Assembly: GCA_013365365.1 (NCBI GenBank)
Contig: JABVXU010000118.1
Coordinates: 1-64,000 of the forward strand
DNA from: Cruorifilaria tuberocauda
Lineage: Eukaryota > Nematoda > Chromadorea > Rhabditida > Onchocercidae
Direction: 5' to 3'
Length of the DNA: 64,000 nucleotides
The translations under genes and the position numbers were made by a program. The notes below the pieces were generated by a model, which was given only the letters and a program-made list of their open reading frames with translations, was not told the origin of the DNA and did not search any database. Shown one piece after another: positions 39,701 through 52,500 of the stretch; within the stretch, counting starts at the first letter, position 1; each line of letters opens with the position of its first letter.

Positions 39701-40586
39701 AACATTTCTGCTAAATTTTCCGCTTTCATTCATTATCACTTTCACAGATACATAGTTCAAAGTGAAAGGATAAGTGATTTGCACTTCGTATCATTTTCAT
39801 TTCATTTCATTTCAATACCATCATTTCAAATTCAACTTCCTTTTCCAGTTCCCGTACTTTTATTTCTTTCTTTTGACAATTCTTATAATCGATGATATCT
39901 TCCCTTTCCCTTTCTTTTCACTAATTTAGTTTATTTAAAATTTTCAAAATTTCACTTTGTATTATTTATTCCATCAAATTATCCAACTTTCATTTCTCAT
40001 TTCTTATTATTCTTTAAGCTTAAAATATTTATTTATTTTGCTCATTTCAATTTCTTTTTTTATATAGAAACAATATTTTAACTGAAATATGAAGCTTTTT
40101 CTTGAAGTAAAAAAGTGTTGTTTGAATTGTCAATGTATCATTCATGACTATACTCCAAAAGCTTCAGCCTCAAACGACGTCTTTGGCTATTTTCATTCCT
40201 TCTACAATTTCTGATTGATATAATTTCAATTTAAGCTGTAATTCAACTTATTACAAAGAGACAAATATTACAAATAGAATCCTTGAAACCCTGCTTTATT
40301 ATTATTCATGAATTTATGCAAATAACTGCAAATGGAGTTATCCGGAAAAATCGAACTGCAAAGTCAATATTTTGGAATTTTTTACAGTGTTTCAGAATAT
40401 CCATTTTTGAAATTCGATTTAACCGGAACGGCTCTTTAGGTGAACGGTTTTTAATTTCAGGAACAATTTAATCCGGTTACGGACGGTTTCATAGTTTTAT
40501 GAATTGAATGAAATTCAATCATGATGTGAATGAAAATTCAAATCATACCAGATTTCATTATTCATCATTATTCATCGAGCATGTAT

Positions 40587-40612
40587 TCATTATCATTATC
40601 ATTATCATTATG
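40587..40612. repeat. (CATTAT)n microsatellite
   Basis: About four consecutive CATTAT units, about 1.3 kb upstream of the receptor gene's first exon. Confidence 0.85.
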
Positions 40613-41887
40613 ATTATTCGGTAGCAGAAGTCAATTTAAGTTCTAATTCAGAAGTAGAACTTAAATTTTCATCCTCTCACATTCAGCAACAACAACAACA
40701 AGCAATCTGATGAATTGATATAAACAAATCTTCTGATAAAATGTTCACAGCATTGCAATCTTTCTTAACAAAAGACTTTTCATTAACTCTCTTCAAATCC
40801 ATCCACAATTTCTTTTTCACCCACTTCTCTTTTTTCATTTTAAAATTGCTCATTTTTTCAAAAGCTTTTGTTTTATTACATTCTTTTTAAATTCTTAATT
40901 CAATCATAGTTTTATCAATTTAATTTGTTAAATTTACTATACTGATATTAAAACAATAAATAACTTATATTTACTAAATATTTTAAAGTGAAAACAACCT
41001 AAAATACAGTTGATCGAATTTTATCCCGGAAAAATTGAAAAAAAAATGAAAAATTTTCGTTAATTTAATTTCATTCAATTTCATCCATTTGAGCTTGAGC
41101 GACTCCTTAAGCTTCCTTCAATTTAGCTACAAGTTTTAAAGTAAATTTCAAATAAAACTTTTAATGCATTTCTCTTCAATCTTCTCTTTTTTTTCTTCTG
41201 TTTATTTCGAGAAGCAAAAAAATCAAAATTGGAATTAATTTTGAAGCTATAATATACCATACCTATCTGATTATTGCACAATCTGTCTGTTTATCAGTAA
41301 TTCAATCAAATTGGCTCTGAAAACTTTTTATATTTGCATTATCATATCTTTAATTAATGACACTTAGACAATTACAATTAACATTACATCAAATAGTTGA
41401 CAGTTTTTCTTTCAATTCATTTGTTTTTTTGCATTGATCATCATAGCAGTTCTCAATTGCTAAAGAATCTCACAGTCCTGCTGAAATCTCTCCAAATTTA
41501 AACAATTTAAGAAAACTAATCTAATATCAATTTTTTTTCAATTAACAATAGTCATTTAATAATTTTCGAAAATATTCTTATAAACAGTGGAGAAATAGAA
41601 ATCATTGAATATTCTTGTTTTAGAATAGTAAAATTTATTGGAAAAAATAAATGCGTATTTCCGTAAATCGAATTTTGTATCATTTAAATAAATCAAATGC
41701 AATGATTGAAATTGAAAATTTAAACTGAAATCCATTTGAGTTATCTGAAGATGTATAAGTTAGAACAATTAATACATGCAGTAACTAAGTTATAAATTTG
41801 TTTTTTCGCAACAAATATTTAATATCGATGGCTTCATAATTTAGATGTAATAAAGTTTGATTGATGTGAAATTATTATCGATGAGCG

Positions 41888-44800
41888 ATGAACGGTGACG
41901 CATGCGAGATTGGTTCGGTACCATTTCAAAATGCTACCTGGTTATTTGCTATCTTATCAAATTTTCATATCACCTATGGCTTCATACATCCCTATATTGC
42001 TGTTATACTTTGTTTCGCCGGTAAGTTATTGTTATTTAACTAGAATGTGAAATAAAAGTTGGATAAAAAAAATGATGAAGATTGATGAAAGCATCTGATC
42101 AACTGTTGTTTTTAGATTTCAATGAAATAAATGTTGTAATAAAATAGATTAAAATTATATCAAAGCTAAAGCAAAGATAAATCAATCATCTCGTTCCTCT
42201 TTTTTTTTATTTCAGAAAAAAATAAATTAATTGCTAAATGTTCGACCAAATATCTGTTCATTTGTTTTGCATTGATTTGCAATTATTATTCTAATAAAAG
42301 AAATTGGTTAAATAAGATTGATTACATTAACTGATAGAGATTGCGATATCCATACTAATTATCGTAATTCAAAACAAATATTAATGACTAATCGATTGAA
42401 TAATTTTCTCTCAAGTTTTCAATTCTTGAATTAAACAAATAGAGATATCCTTCCTAATAAAACTGTGATCGATGAATTTCTTTGCAAAGATTATCATTTC
42501 CATTGGAATGTCATTTGAAGCTTTCATTTATTTTTCTAATTAATGGAATATATAATTTGTTAATATGTCCAATTCTGTTAATATTTTTAGTAAATTATAA
42601 TAAATATAATCTTATTAATTTATAGCTTATCGTAAAAATTGCAATTTAAAGATTTAACTAATAAAATTTGTTTGGTGTATTTTAGGTACAATGCTAAATG
42701 TGATGACAATCGTGGTACTAACCCGACCATCGATGATTTCACCGGTAAATGTATTACTCTGTTCAATAGCAATTTGTGATGTATTGGTTATGGCATCATA
42801 CCTAATATTCGTTACGCATTTTTTAATCAATGCTGCTAATCGTTGTTTACACACCGATTATAACTATCCATGGACAATTTTCACATTAATCCATGCTCAT
42901 GCATCGGTCATTTTACATTCGACAAGTATATGGCTTACTGTTAGTTGCTTACTGTCATATTTTCCAATCTCATGTCAAATTTTGTGTTATCAGATAAAAT
43001 AATTAATTAGAAAAATGCATTCGCACTTTTTTGATTAGTTTTGAAATGATTAGCAGTCATAAGCTAAAAATAAAGAGATGCGAGGAATCGTTTTGTAGGG
43101 TTGAAATTGGAATTTTATTTTTTGATTTTTTTATGCCATTTGATTTTGTGATGGAATATTGAAACTTTAATAAATTAGTTTTAAATTAAGAAATCAAAAA
43201 TAGAAATTAATTTTAAATAAAAAAATGAAAAATTTAAAAATAATCGAGAAAAAAAATCATTTCTCTTTCATTACATACAGGGAAAAACAATATAATTAGA
43301 AATATAATTAAAATATGCAATGAGAATGAAAATTCAATTCAACTTTAAAGTCCAAAAAATTTCCTTTTCTCTTTCTATCACCTCAACTGCGAAACTTCAT
43401 TTCTGATCCAAAATATTCGCTAATTAACCATATGTTTGAAAAATTTTCAATATTATCTTCAGGTACTGCTGGCTCAAATACGTGTCTTAACAATTCGTCG
43501 TTCCACGTTGCATCCGTCAACTACCGTTACAATACGTTTTACAGTTTTGCTCAGTTTAATAACATGTTTTATTATGTCGCTATTCAATCTTCCCAATTTT
43601 TTAACTTTTAAAGTAATTTTTCCTCTTTTATTTCACATTAAAATAAAATTAAAATTATTTTCACCACAAAGACGAATTTAGCTTGAAGTATGGAAGTATT
43701 TATTTAATTTACCACTCATTTATTTCTTCTTTTGATGTTATGTTTTGATAAATTAATGAAAGTTGCAGGTTGTGAGGACATCGCCAGAGTTATTTCTTCC
43801 ATGTTTACTTCAATATTCCGAGAATTCATCATCGTTACTATCAACTGATAATAAATTTGATAATGATTACGCTGAGCAGAGTTCATCCTCACAATACAAT
43901 GAAGAATATCCAGTTTATACGCTTGTTGCATCACAAGGCGATTGTATGAAACTCAAGGTATTCCCTCAATTAATGATATAAATAATCAATTAATTAAGCT
44001 AATGAGTACTATAACTTCACTATTGCAAATATTTGGGTATAACTGAAAGATAGAACATTCTATAATTTATGGTTATAATTATACTGAGAATTGAAATAAG
44101 TTCAACTCACTACTACTATGTTAGATTGAAATTGAAGTAATTATTTCGAATACAACTATAATAAAATTCCAACAAGACTGGAAATTTTCGAGCAAAAATG
44201 CTTCTTTCCTTTCTTTTCCTTTGCAAAATATTTCTTTATCATCTGAACACTGAAGCTAAATTATCACAGTACTGAAGTACCTAATTACTCGCAGAATTAA
44301 TTCGTTAATACTGCTTACTAAGAATCATGAAATAGCAAAGCTATTAAGAAACAATTGCTTTTCTTGAAAGCATTAAATTAAAAAGAAAATTTCATCAATT
44401 CATATATGATTTTTACTTTAAATGATAAATCTGATAAATAAAAAACTTTAAATTTAATCAATTCGTATTAGGTACTTTTGGTTAATACATTAATAAATGT
44501 TCATTTCTTGATTAAAAAATAAGTTGGCATATATTGCAGTTAGCATTTTGGTCCAATGGCATACTTTTCAAGGTAGTACCATGTTTACTATTAACTGTAT
44601 CAATTATTGTATTGCTCAAAGTGATCTCCGAGTTATCACAGCAAAGGCGAACTCTTGCACAGGTTCACTTCTTCACCTACGTTTTTTCTTTAAAAAAAAA
44701 TATTGTTTTAAAACGGTATTATCGTATCCATGAATCAGCAAGTGATTTTTGATTTCTCTCTTTTTCAATATTTTAATTTTTAGCATTTAGACAGTTGGAG

Positions 44801-47505
44801 ATTATTACAGACTTCAAATTATTAAATTATTGTTAAATTAATAAAGCATAATCAAGATCCAACAGATAATTATCTCTATGTAATAGTACATTATTAATTG
44901 ATTATTATTTATTTTAATTTAGAAAAACAAACATACTACTGTTCTTATTTGCAAATTAAGATGAAGGAGAAAACTTCTGTACTTATATTAAATTAACTAG
45001 TTATTAAGATATATTGTAATTCTTTGTAAGAATGTAACATGATTTAATTTTAACTCTTAGAATGGAAAAGATTTAGTGATGATGTCAGATGGAACAAAAC
45101 CGCCACTTCTTCACAAGTTCAATTAGCTTGTAATTTCTGCACATTTTTTTTATTCATAGAGAATTATCCATTTTGAGAATAGGCACTCCTCAATCTCTAA
45201 GGCTTTTTTGTCGTTTCGATTTTAATGGATTGAAAAGTGTAAGGGTCGAAATTTTGTCTTTACTAAATGTTATTCTCTTCTCTTTACTGCATTTCTATTT
45301 ATATATATGTGTGTGTGATCAATAAATGGCTTATATTTGAAAAATAAAAGATAAAAAAATAACGAAACATGAAATTGCTTGAACTAAATAAAAGCATCTA
45401 ATCAAGAAAAGCTCAATAAAATTCACAAAGATCAAAAATTTATTGAAATACTTCTAAGGTAAATATATCATAGTCTCATTATTCATGTTGACATCACTGT
45501 AGCGAATATATGAATTTCATCTAAAAGATTTTTTTTTCTCTTTATCTCAAAACCGGAAATTATACCTTTTATCGTTAATGATACTTGAAAAAAGGGAGAA
45601 TGGGTTCGTCGATAGTTTATGAATTTTTTTTTACTAATCATAAGTAGTAAATGTACTTTTATCCTAACTTCCTCGTTTTTACTCATCGTTCATCTTTTTT
45701 TTACAAAGAAATAATTTTATTCATTAAAATTTCAAGATTTACTCGATTATAAGAATATTTTATTTATTTGATGAAAATTCGAGATTCTCTCAACCATCCA
45801 CAGTAGATTGAATGTTCTACTTGGAATAGAAAGATGGACAGATCAGATAGCTTCATATCAGCATTTCTAGATTCAATAGGAAATTCCGATAAATGTTGCA
45901 ATTTCTACTAAATCCATTGTTTTCAAATTAATCAATACTAATTTAACAAATTGTAATTTGATAGTTGATGAAGAGAAAGGTGCCGAAAGATCATACAACA
46001 CCAATGCTTGTCGCCGTTCTATCGATATTTCTTATCACAGAGTTACCACAAGGTGTTATGAATGTCTTAACAGGCATTTTCACTGGTGATACTTTTCATC
46101 AAAAAGTAAGTAAATCTATTATTGGCATAAATTTCTTTTAATTTTTAATACGTAAAAATGAATGTTAAATAAATAATAAAATAGGAATTTTTATAGGAAA
46201 TATTCTTTTATGCAACATTTAATGTTTTTTTTTTTTTTTTTGGAATAAGCGATTTCAAAAATTTTGAACCATTTTAGTGATTCCAAAATATTTTAATATT
46301 TTCCATTCTTTTTTTTTAATAATAAACTGTTCATGATGAATTATAAGAAGTAATGGAAGTGTATAACTTTCTAAATTACAGGTTTACCTGCCACTAGGTG
46401 ATTTCATGGATCTTTTATCACTAATCAATTCAGCTGTTAATTTTTTAATATATTGCACCATGAATAAACGCTTTCGTATTACTTTCCTTCAGTTATTTTG
46501 CAATTATTTTGCAAATCGAAAGCTTACAAGGTATAATTTAGTAATCTAAATAAAGAAAATACAGTATACAATGCTGTAAATTTTATATATTGAAAAAACT
46601 ATAGCTGAAATTACAACAGTTTATCACTATTATAACAAGTATTTCCACTAGTAGAATTTTAGCATTCAAATTGCATAAATATTCCGTAAAACCAAAAAGT
46701 TTTTTTTAGTTCGTGAATTGTCAACCGGAGAAACCTTGAGAATCAACTTTATTCTCTGATGAACAGGAAATCGGTTTATAATTGATGAAGCTGAAGTTGT
46801 AAATTAAAAAAAAATTTTTAGAATAGTGGAGGATTACAGCCGCGTGGAGTATGCTTACGGATCAGGTGCACAGCGTTGCAGAAGTGTCGATGTAAGTCGA
46901 ACTGAGCAGGTATTTTTAATTCAGAAAGCTAAAAAATTATTCGGAGAAAAAGAAATTCAGAAAACTGTCAAAATACGAAATTCAATTTTCACAGAAAGAA
47001 CAGAACTGAAATAGATATTATTATCCATGAAGATTGAATTAAATGTTAAAAGTATTGATTGTTAACAAAAACAATTTTGGTAATTTCATGTAAACGAATG
47101 CAATTAGAATTTAAAACTTTAGATTAATAAATGAATAGATTAATCAATAAGTGAGTAAAAAGTTACATTGGAATTTAGCAGATTTTTTCAGCCTATGCTA
47201 GCATCATCACAACATCGGCCAAGTGCTGCATCAGTTATTACTAGCTTATCAGTGATACGAGAAGAGGCTTTAAAAAATCATAAGAAATTTACAGGCAATT
47301 TATTAACTGTTGAGAATAATCGAAAGATGGCTATTGTACCTATGCAGGTAAATATGATAAATAGTTATTTCAGCTATGTATTTATATTCAATTTATTGCC
47401 CTTTTTTAAATTTACTCATTCATATTTCAGTTATAATCTTTGTTACTGTTCCATTCTTGATTCTGAATTTCAACTTATTCATTATAGAAAGAGACTAAGG
47501 AATAA
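41888..47505 (+). CDS. DMSR-like (myosuppressin/FMRFamide-type) peptide GPCR
   Basis: Ten exons: 41888-42020, 42686-42939, 43463-43612, 43769-43957, 44540-44662, 45965-46105, 46382-46530, 46822-46909, 47192-47347, 47488-47505 (TAA); 466 aa with all phases closing. The N-terminus has a glycosylation site (NAT, residues 15-17). TM1 spans the exon 1/2 junction (YIAVILCFAG). TM2 contains LLCSIAICDVLVMASYL, with the conserved Asp. TM3 ends IWLTVLLAQIRVLTIRR, replacing DRY as in nematode DMSR receptors. TM5 follows FWSNGILFKVVPC. TM6 holds ITELPQGVMNVLTG, and TM7 holds NSAVNFLIYCTMNKRFR. These match the DMSR family of nematode peptide receptors (rhodopsin class, plasma membrane, neuronal or muscle). 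Extracellular loop 2 is long, with a Ser/Asp/Asn-rich stretch. The C-terminal tail is polar, with several Ser. The last exon encodes only five residues, and its acceptor (TTCATTATAG) is the least certain point. The ligand cannot be inferred. Confidence 0.85.
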
Positions 47506-49521
47506 GAAATGATTACTATTTGAAACCACAAAAGTATCCATTTTTTCTCAGTCGAAAAGAAGGAGAAAAGGATCGATCTATCTTTATCATCCATTATCAC
47601 ATACCTTATTGTATCACTAATCATGTGATAGGATAATTGTTATTATGTATACCTCGATTATTTCACATATGAATACAGTTAATTTTTCTAATCTTCGTGT
47701 TTTATGATGTTTTATATTTGATTGATAAGACTTATTATTTGATTTCAATTTTTAAGCAAATTCGTTCTCTTCAACTAAAATTATTGAAAAAGATAACAGG
47801 CAATTTCTGAATATTATACTCTGAGAAAAAAACAACCTGCAAAGAAATGCCGGAAGCAAAATTTCCTGAAAAAAATCAATGGCAATAGTTTCGATAAGAT
47901 AATGATCAAAGATAATTCATTTCTTTATACAAGCAGTATAGTAAAGAATCCAGTTGTGAAATTTTTCGGATATGCAACAGCTAAATTCGACACTTATTAT
48001 TATTCTGAAGGTTGGATAAGTGGTTTGTGTTGTGGTTTTTGACTTTGCAGAAGTTGCCTTATTTTGTTGTTTTAGTTGTTTTTTGTAGTGATTTTTTTTA
48101 CTTTGTTTTTTTGGTATGATTTTTTGTTATTTTCAGATTTTTTTGTTTCGAAATTTTATGGATGTTTTGAAATGGAGGCTACAATATAGGATAATTCGAA
48201 ATATGCATGCTTATTTCTTGTAATTTTCACTTCTTTTTTGAAAATAAAAAGAATGAATGGAAAAAAAAATTCTTATTTCATTTCCGTTGAAAAATAAAAA
48301 TGGAAATTATCCTAAAAATTAATTTGTGAAATTCCTCCGCATTTTCAGGATTTGAAAAATCAAAAATTATGAATGGGTATGATAGGAATGATAAATCTCC
48401 CTTTAAAAGATCGAGAAATGAGAAAATCGAGATTACTCTGATTAAAAACGTGTGAAAAAGAATCTTAATTCATCTGCATATCTATGGAAAATTCTTGAAA
48501 TGAGAGAAAAAGCACTAAACACTCAAATTATAATTTCAATATCTTTCTCTCTTTTTTTGTCAACCATTCGTTGTCTCTCATTTATTCCTCATACTGCATT
48601 CCTGTTAAAAATTTTCTCAGTACCGGAGGATCAATGTTTATTAAATCCTTCCTCACTCATCCTTTTTTGTAATTTGAAAAAAAATTGGAAAGGCTAAGCT
48701 AACATCGTTTTTTTCTTATTAAAATATTCATCGTCCGAAAAGTTTTGTTTCGATAAAATTAATCATCTAAGAACCTGCTGTATCCTGGATCTGCTCAATT
48801 CTATTATCAAGTTTTTCTAACTTACCCACCACCCTACATGAGTGGAGCAGTGGTACTCCATTCAATGTAATACAAACTGCTCGGAGGTTCAACAATGCGC
48901 CCGTGAATTAAAAAGACAAGCATATATCTGATGTAACTTGATGTGTTGCACAACATTCTGAGGCGTCCAGACTTTTAGCTCTTGAAGAAATTCCCGAATT
49001 TCAATTTCACTGGTGATAAAAATGTCCCTTTGAAGTATCTGATAAGTTATATCTGTGCTGAAATGCTCTCATGATGCAAAAGTCATTTTCGTAAAAAATT
49101 AATTCGTACAGACTATCATTTCAGTGAAAGGTCCACAGAAGCTAACGATCTCTTCTTATTGTTGAAAGTGTACCTTGACCAATTCCACGACTGTAAAATA
49201 ATTGATAAGATATAAAATTATTAAATTGTAAATAGCAATAGTAATGATAACAATTGTAACAGTTTATTCACAAAGAACTATAGCAATTTGCAGACTGCAC
49301 TGGAACGAGGAAACTAGGAGTCACAATCTAATAGCTCAAAACAATGATCAGCAAGACAAATCAAACTTGCTTTCTTTGTAATTAAGTTTCAAAATTCTCA
49401 TTACTTCCTGTCCATGTCATTTTAAATATACGTATTCCTCATACAACTTAAAGTCATGGGAGGAAAAACTACAACACTTAGAAATATATTTCCCAAATAA
49501 TTCAAGATAATAAAATAAAAA
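47506..49521. other. Convergent intergenic region, receptor / LDHD 3' ends
   Basis: AT-rich up to about 48.7 kb. From about 48765 to 49200 GC rises and several overlapping short frames appear (separate entry). No complete gene could be modelled. Confidence 0.5.
48765..49200 (-). other. GC-elevated block with broken coding-like frames (possible decayed gene or element)
   Basis: On the minus strand an acceptor (GCATTTCAG) near 49060 opens a frame with EIEIREFLQELKVWTPQNV that stops at about 48890. A second frame just downstream contains KLEKLDNRIEQIQDTAGS and stops at about 48766. Between them a third frame reads IVEPPSSLYYIEW. Frames succeed one another without clean splice junctions, suggesting decay or a repeat-derived remnant. 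The coiled-coil-like end is not enough to name a family. Confidence 0.3.
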
Positions 49522-52500
49522 TTAAATTTTAAAGAATAATTCGTTCGGGTTCATGATCCCTTTTGGATCTAAAGCTTTCTTAATAGCAATCATCGTATTC
49601 ACTGCCACTTCACCACATTCATTTTCCAAATATTTTCTTTTATTAATTCCAATTCCATGTTCACCTGTACATGAACCGCCTGATGCTAGTACACGGCTAA
49701 AACTAGATTTTTTTTTAACCACAAATTTGTTGTCATATAATAATAATTGAAACAGTAATGTATTACGATCATTCATTATTTATTTAGATTATTTAAGCTT
49801 TACTTTTCTTAATATAGAAAACAGAGCAAAACCGCATGTTTATGAAAAATTTACTGCGGGTTACAGTAATTATTTGCTGCCACTAGCATTAAATACTTAC
49901 AATTCTTTTAATAAGCTATAAAATATATAAAGCGCAATAAAATCTTTAAGATATTACTTGACAATACGATTTGATAATTCCTGTATGATTTTCATCTCAT
50001 CCTGATTTGATTCTTCGACTAAAAAGATGCAATGGAATCTGCCATCACCAACATGACCCACCACTGCTCCTGAAACATAGAACTAAAAATTAATCTAGGA
50101 AATAAAACAGAAAAATACCAAAAAAATACAAACTCGACCTTTAAAAGAGGAAAAAAATAAAGCTGAAATAAAGCCGAACTATTCAAGTCAAACTTAATAA
50201 TATAGATCGAAAGATAGAGAAGTTCGCTAAAATCGCTCAAAAAATTTTTAACGTCTCTTTATGATATATAGAATAGCAGAGCTTTTTTACAATATTATTC
50301 ATCACTAAGAGGCAATACGAGTGAGAATAAATGAACCAAAAATGCCAGATTCGTCAATATTCTTCTTGGTCTCCACGACTTCTTTGGCCAATGCAGACGT
50401 TGGTAAAGAGAAATGTATTCTGAGACCCTGAAACAAAACTATACATAAAAAACAACTAAAAATTTGATAGAATTAAAAAAATCCAATTTGACCAAAGAAT
50501 AATGTAAAAATAATAATCGAAAACAATAATCGCCAACACTAATATGACCTAAACTGATTTTGTCATTTTAATGTGAAAAAAAAGAAAAAACTGGTTTTAT
50601 CAGTTGCAGTGGATATTTGCGATCCGTAGGCCATGTTGTATTAATATGAACTTTTATATACAAGAAGCAGCTATTCCACGTTTACTTAAGAACTCTTCAT
50701 ATAGATGAATATTCGAAGGAAGTTTGAATTAGTGCAAACATTGAACAAATCATCGCAAGCATCAAGAAATTACAATTCAAATTTAAAAATGAGACAAACC
50801 TTAACATTATTTTTCTGCGATAAAAGAGCATAATAAGCAGAATGAAGAGCAGCCCAAATTTTTTTCTGCTCTTCAGGCGCATGGCACCATGTCAACTGTC
50901 TTCCATCGTTACTAGCAAATATTTCTCCTAATAATCAACAAAGTCCACTTACATGAGTGGTAAACACCTTTATAATTTACTCTGCATCAATGATAAAGAA
51001 TAGATGCATTTCAGCAGTAAATTGTGAGCCAATTACAATTATTATTAGAAATGAAGTTTATTGTAGATAGTTAAAAAGAAATATAAGTTTAAAGAATTAC
51101 CAACGAGGCTAGCCTGTTCAGCTACTTCTGCTTCGGAGTTACCGTGGAATTCCAAGAAAAGAGTAGGTGTCTCGACAAGCGTTAATTTACTATAGTGATT
51201 ACAAGCAGCCACTGTAGCAGCATCCAAGAACTCTACAAAATTTCACGAGTTCTCAAGATCACTGACAATTCATCGAGAAATGCTATAACAGATAATATCG
51301 GAAATATAAGAAAGCAAAGAAATTTTTGATCGAGAAAGATCCTGTTAACGATAGTGTAGTTTAAGTCATATAAATAAAAAAGAGTTAGATCAAATCTAAT
51401 GCTATTCCACAGTCTAACCTTTCTCAAAAGATATGAAATTTAGAATAATCAGACCAGAAAAAATAAAAGAGATATAATATGAAAATACGAAGAGATAAAT
51501 AATATAAAAGACTAGTGTAGAAGAAATAATTTTAAAAGATTTAAATGATTCAATATGACAAGTTATTATAGTACCTATTTTTGCAATTGGTACAGAACAC
51601 TGCAATGTAGCAACGACTGCTTCAAGAGCTTTGTCTACCGTCTGAAATGGGCAGATTCCAACACTACATACTGCTGGCCTTGCATATAATCGTACCGCTG
51701 CCTGCGTTATCACTCCTAGTGTACCTTTAGAACCCACAAAGAGTTTCGTCAAGTTATAACCTGCTGATGATTTCCTGATAATTATTACTTGTAAGTTATG
51801 CAAAAAATCTTTATTAAATTGATCCTTAATGCAACAATTAAAAGAAGGCCAATGATACTGAGATGTATGTATTCGTTATTGTAGCAAGCTTGAAATGAAA
51901 GTCTCGCAAATTTGCCATTTATTTGCTTTTATAGAGCCTAAACACTTCACATTGTGAAGATGCTAATTTGCTGATTATAACAGCAAAATGATATAGAAAA
52001 GCTCAAAAATCTTTTCTTCAAAATCCAATCAAAACAAACATGAATAAAGCTTACCTTGGTCGTCTATCTTTTCCAGCTGTGTACAGCACATCACCATTGG
52101 ACAGAACTACCTGTTATAACATTAACTAATATTACCACTGAAGCAAAAAAAGTTTCATTAAGTTATCTAAATTAGATACTATCCAAACCATCTAAATTAT
52201 ATCAAAGACGGGAAGGTACCTCTAGATTCAGAACATTCTGCACCATAGTACCGTATCGTGCTGCATTTGTACCAGTTGCATTTGTAGCAGTCATACCGCA
52301 TATAGACGCATTGACACCAGGATCTATAATTCTAACTCTCGATTCAAAGCTGTCCCGGAATTATCACTGATTCAATCCTCTCTAATTCAACACCTAGATA
52401 ATTTGGTGCCAACATACCTCCAGGAAACCAAAGGCCTGTAGTTTGTAAATGTTGGTTCAATGTCCCATGAGTTACGCCTGGTTCAACAGTACAAATGAAA

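Larger units (their letters stand above)
28414..41887. other. 13.5 kb gene-poor region upstream of SMOC and of the DMSR-like receptor
   Basis: Divergent intergenic space between SMOC (minus) and the receptor gene (plus). It is mostly very AT-rich with homopolymer runs and no family-level coding signal. Exceptions listed separately: a GC-elevated island at about 31.68-32.35 kb, a 27 bp palindrome at 35758, a GA tract at 39661 and a CATTAT tract at 40587. Both promoters must lie within it. Confidence 0.6.

Noticed and set aside
48766..48905. Resemblance of KLEKLDNRIEQIQ to the C-termini of small WAVE/WASH-complex coiled-coil subunits
   Set aside because: Only a short coiled-coil pattern agrees; upstream frames do not supply the rest of such a protein.
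50640..50705. Possible extra LDHD exon ([13 protein letters not shown], minus strand)
   Set aside because: The exon at 50427-50337 supplies the matching family segment in the correct phase; this frame lacks a good acceptor and ends in a stop.
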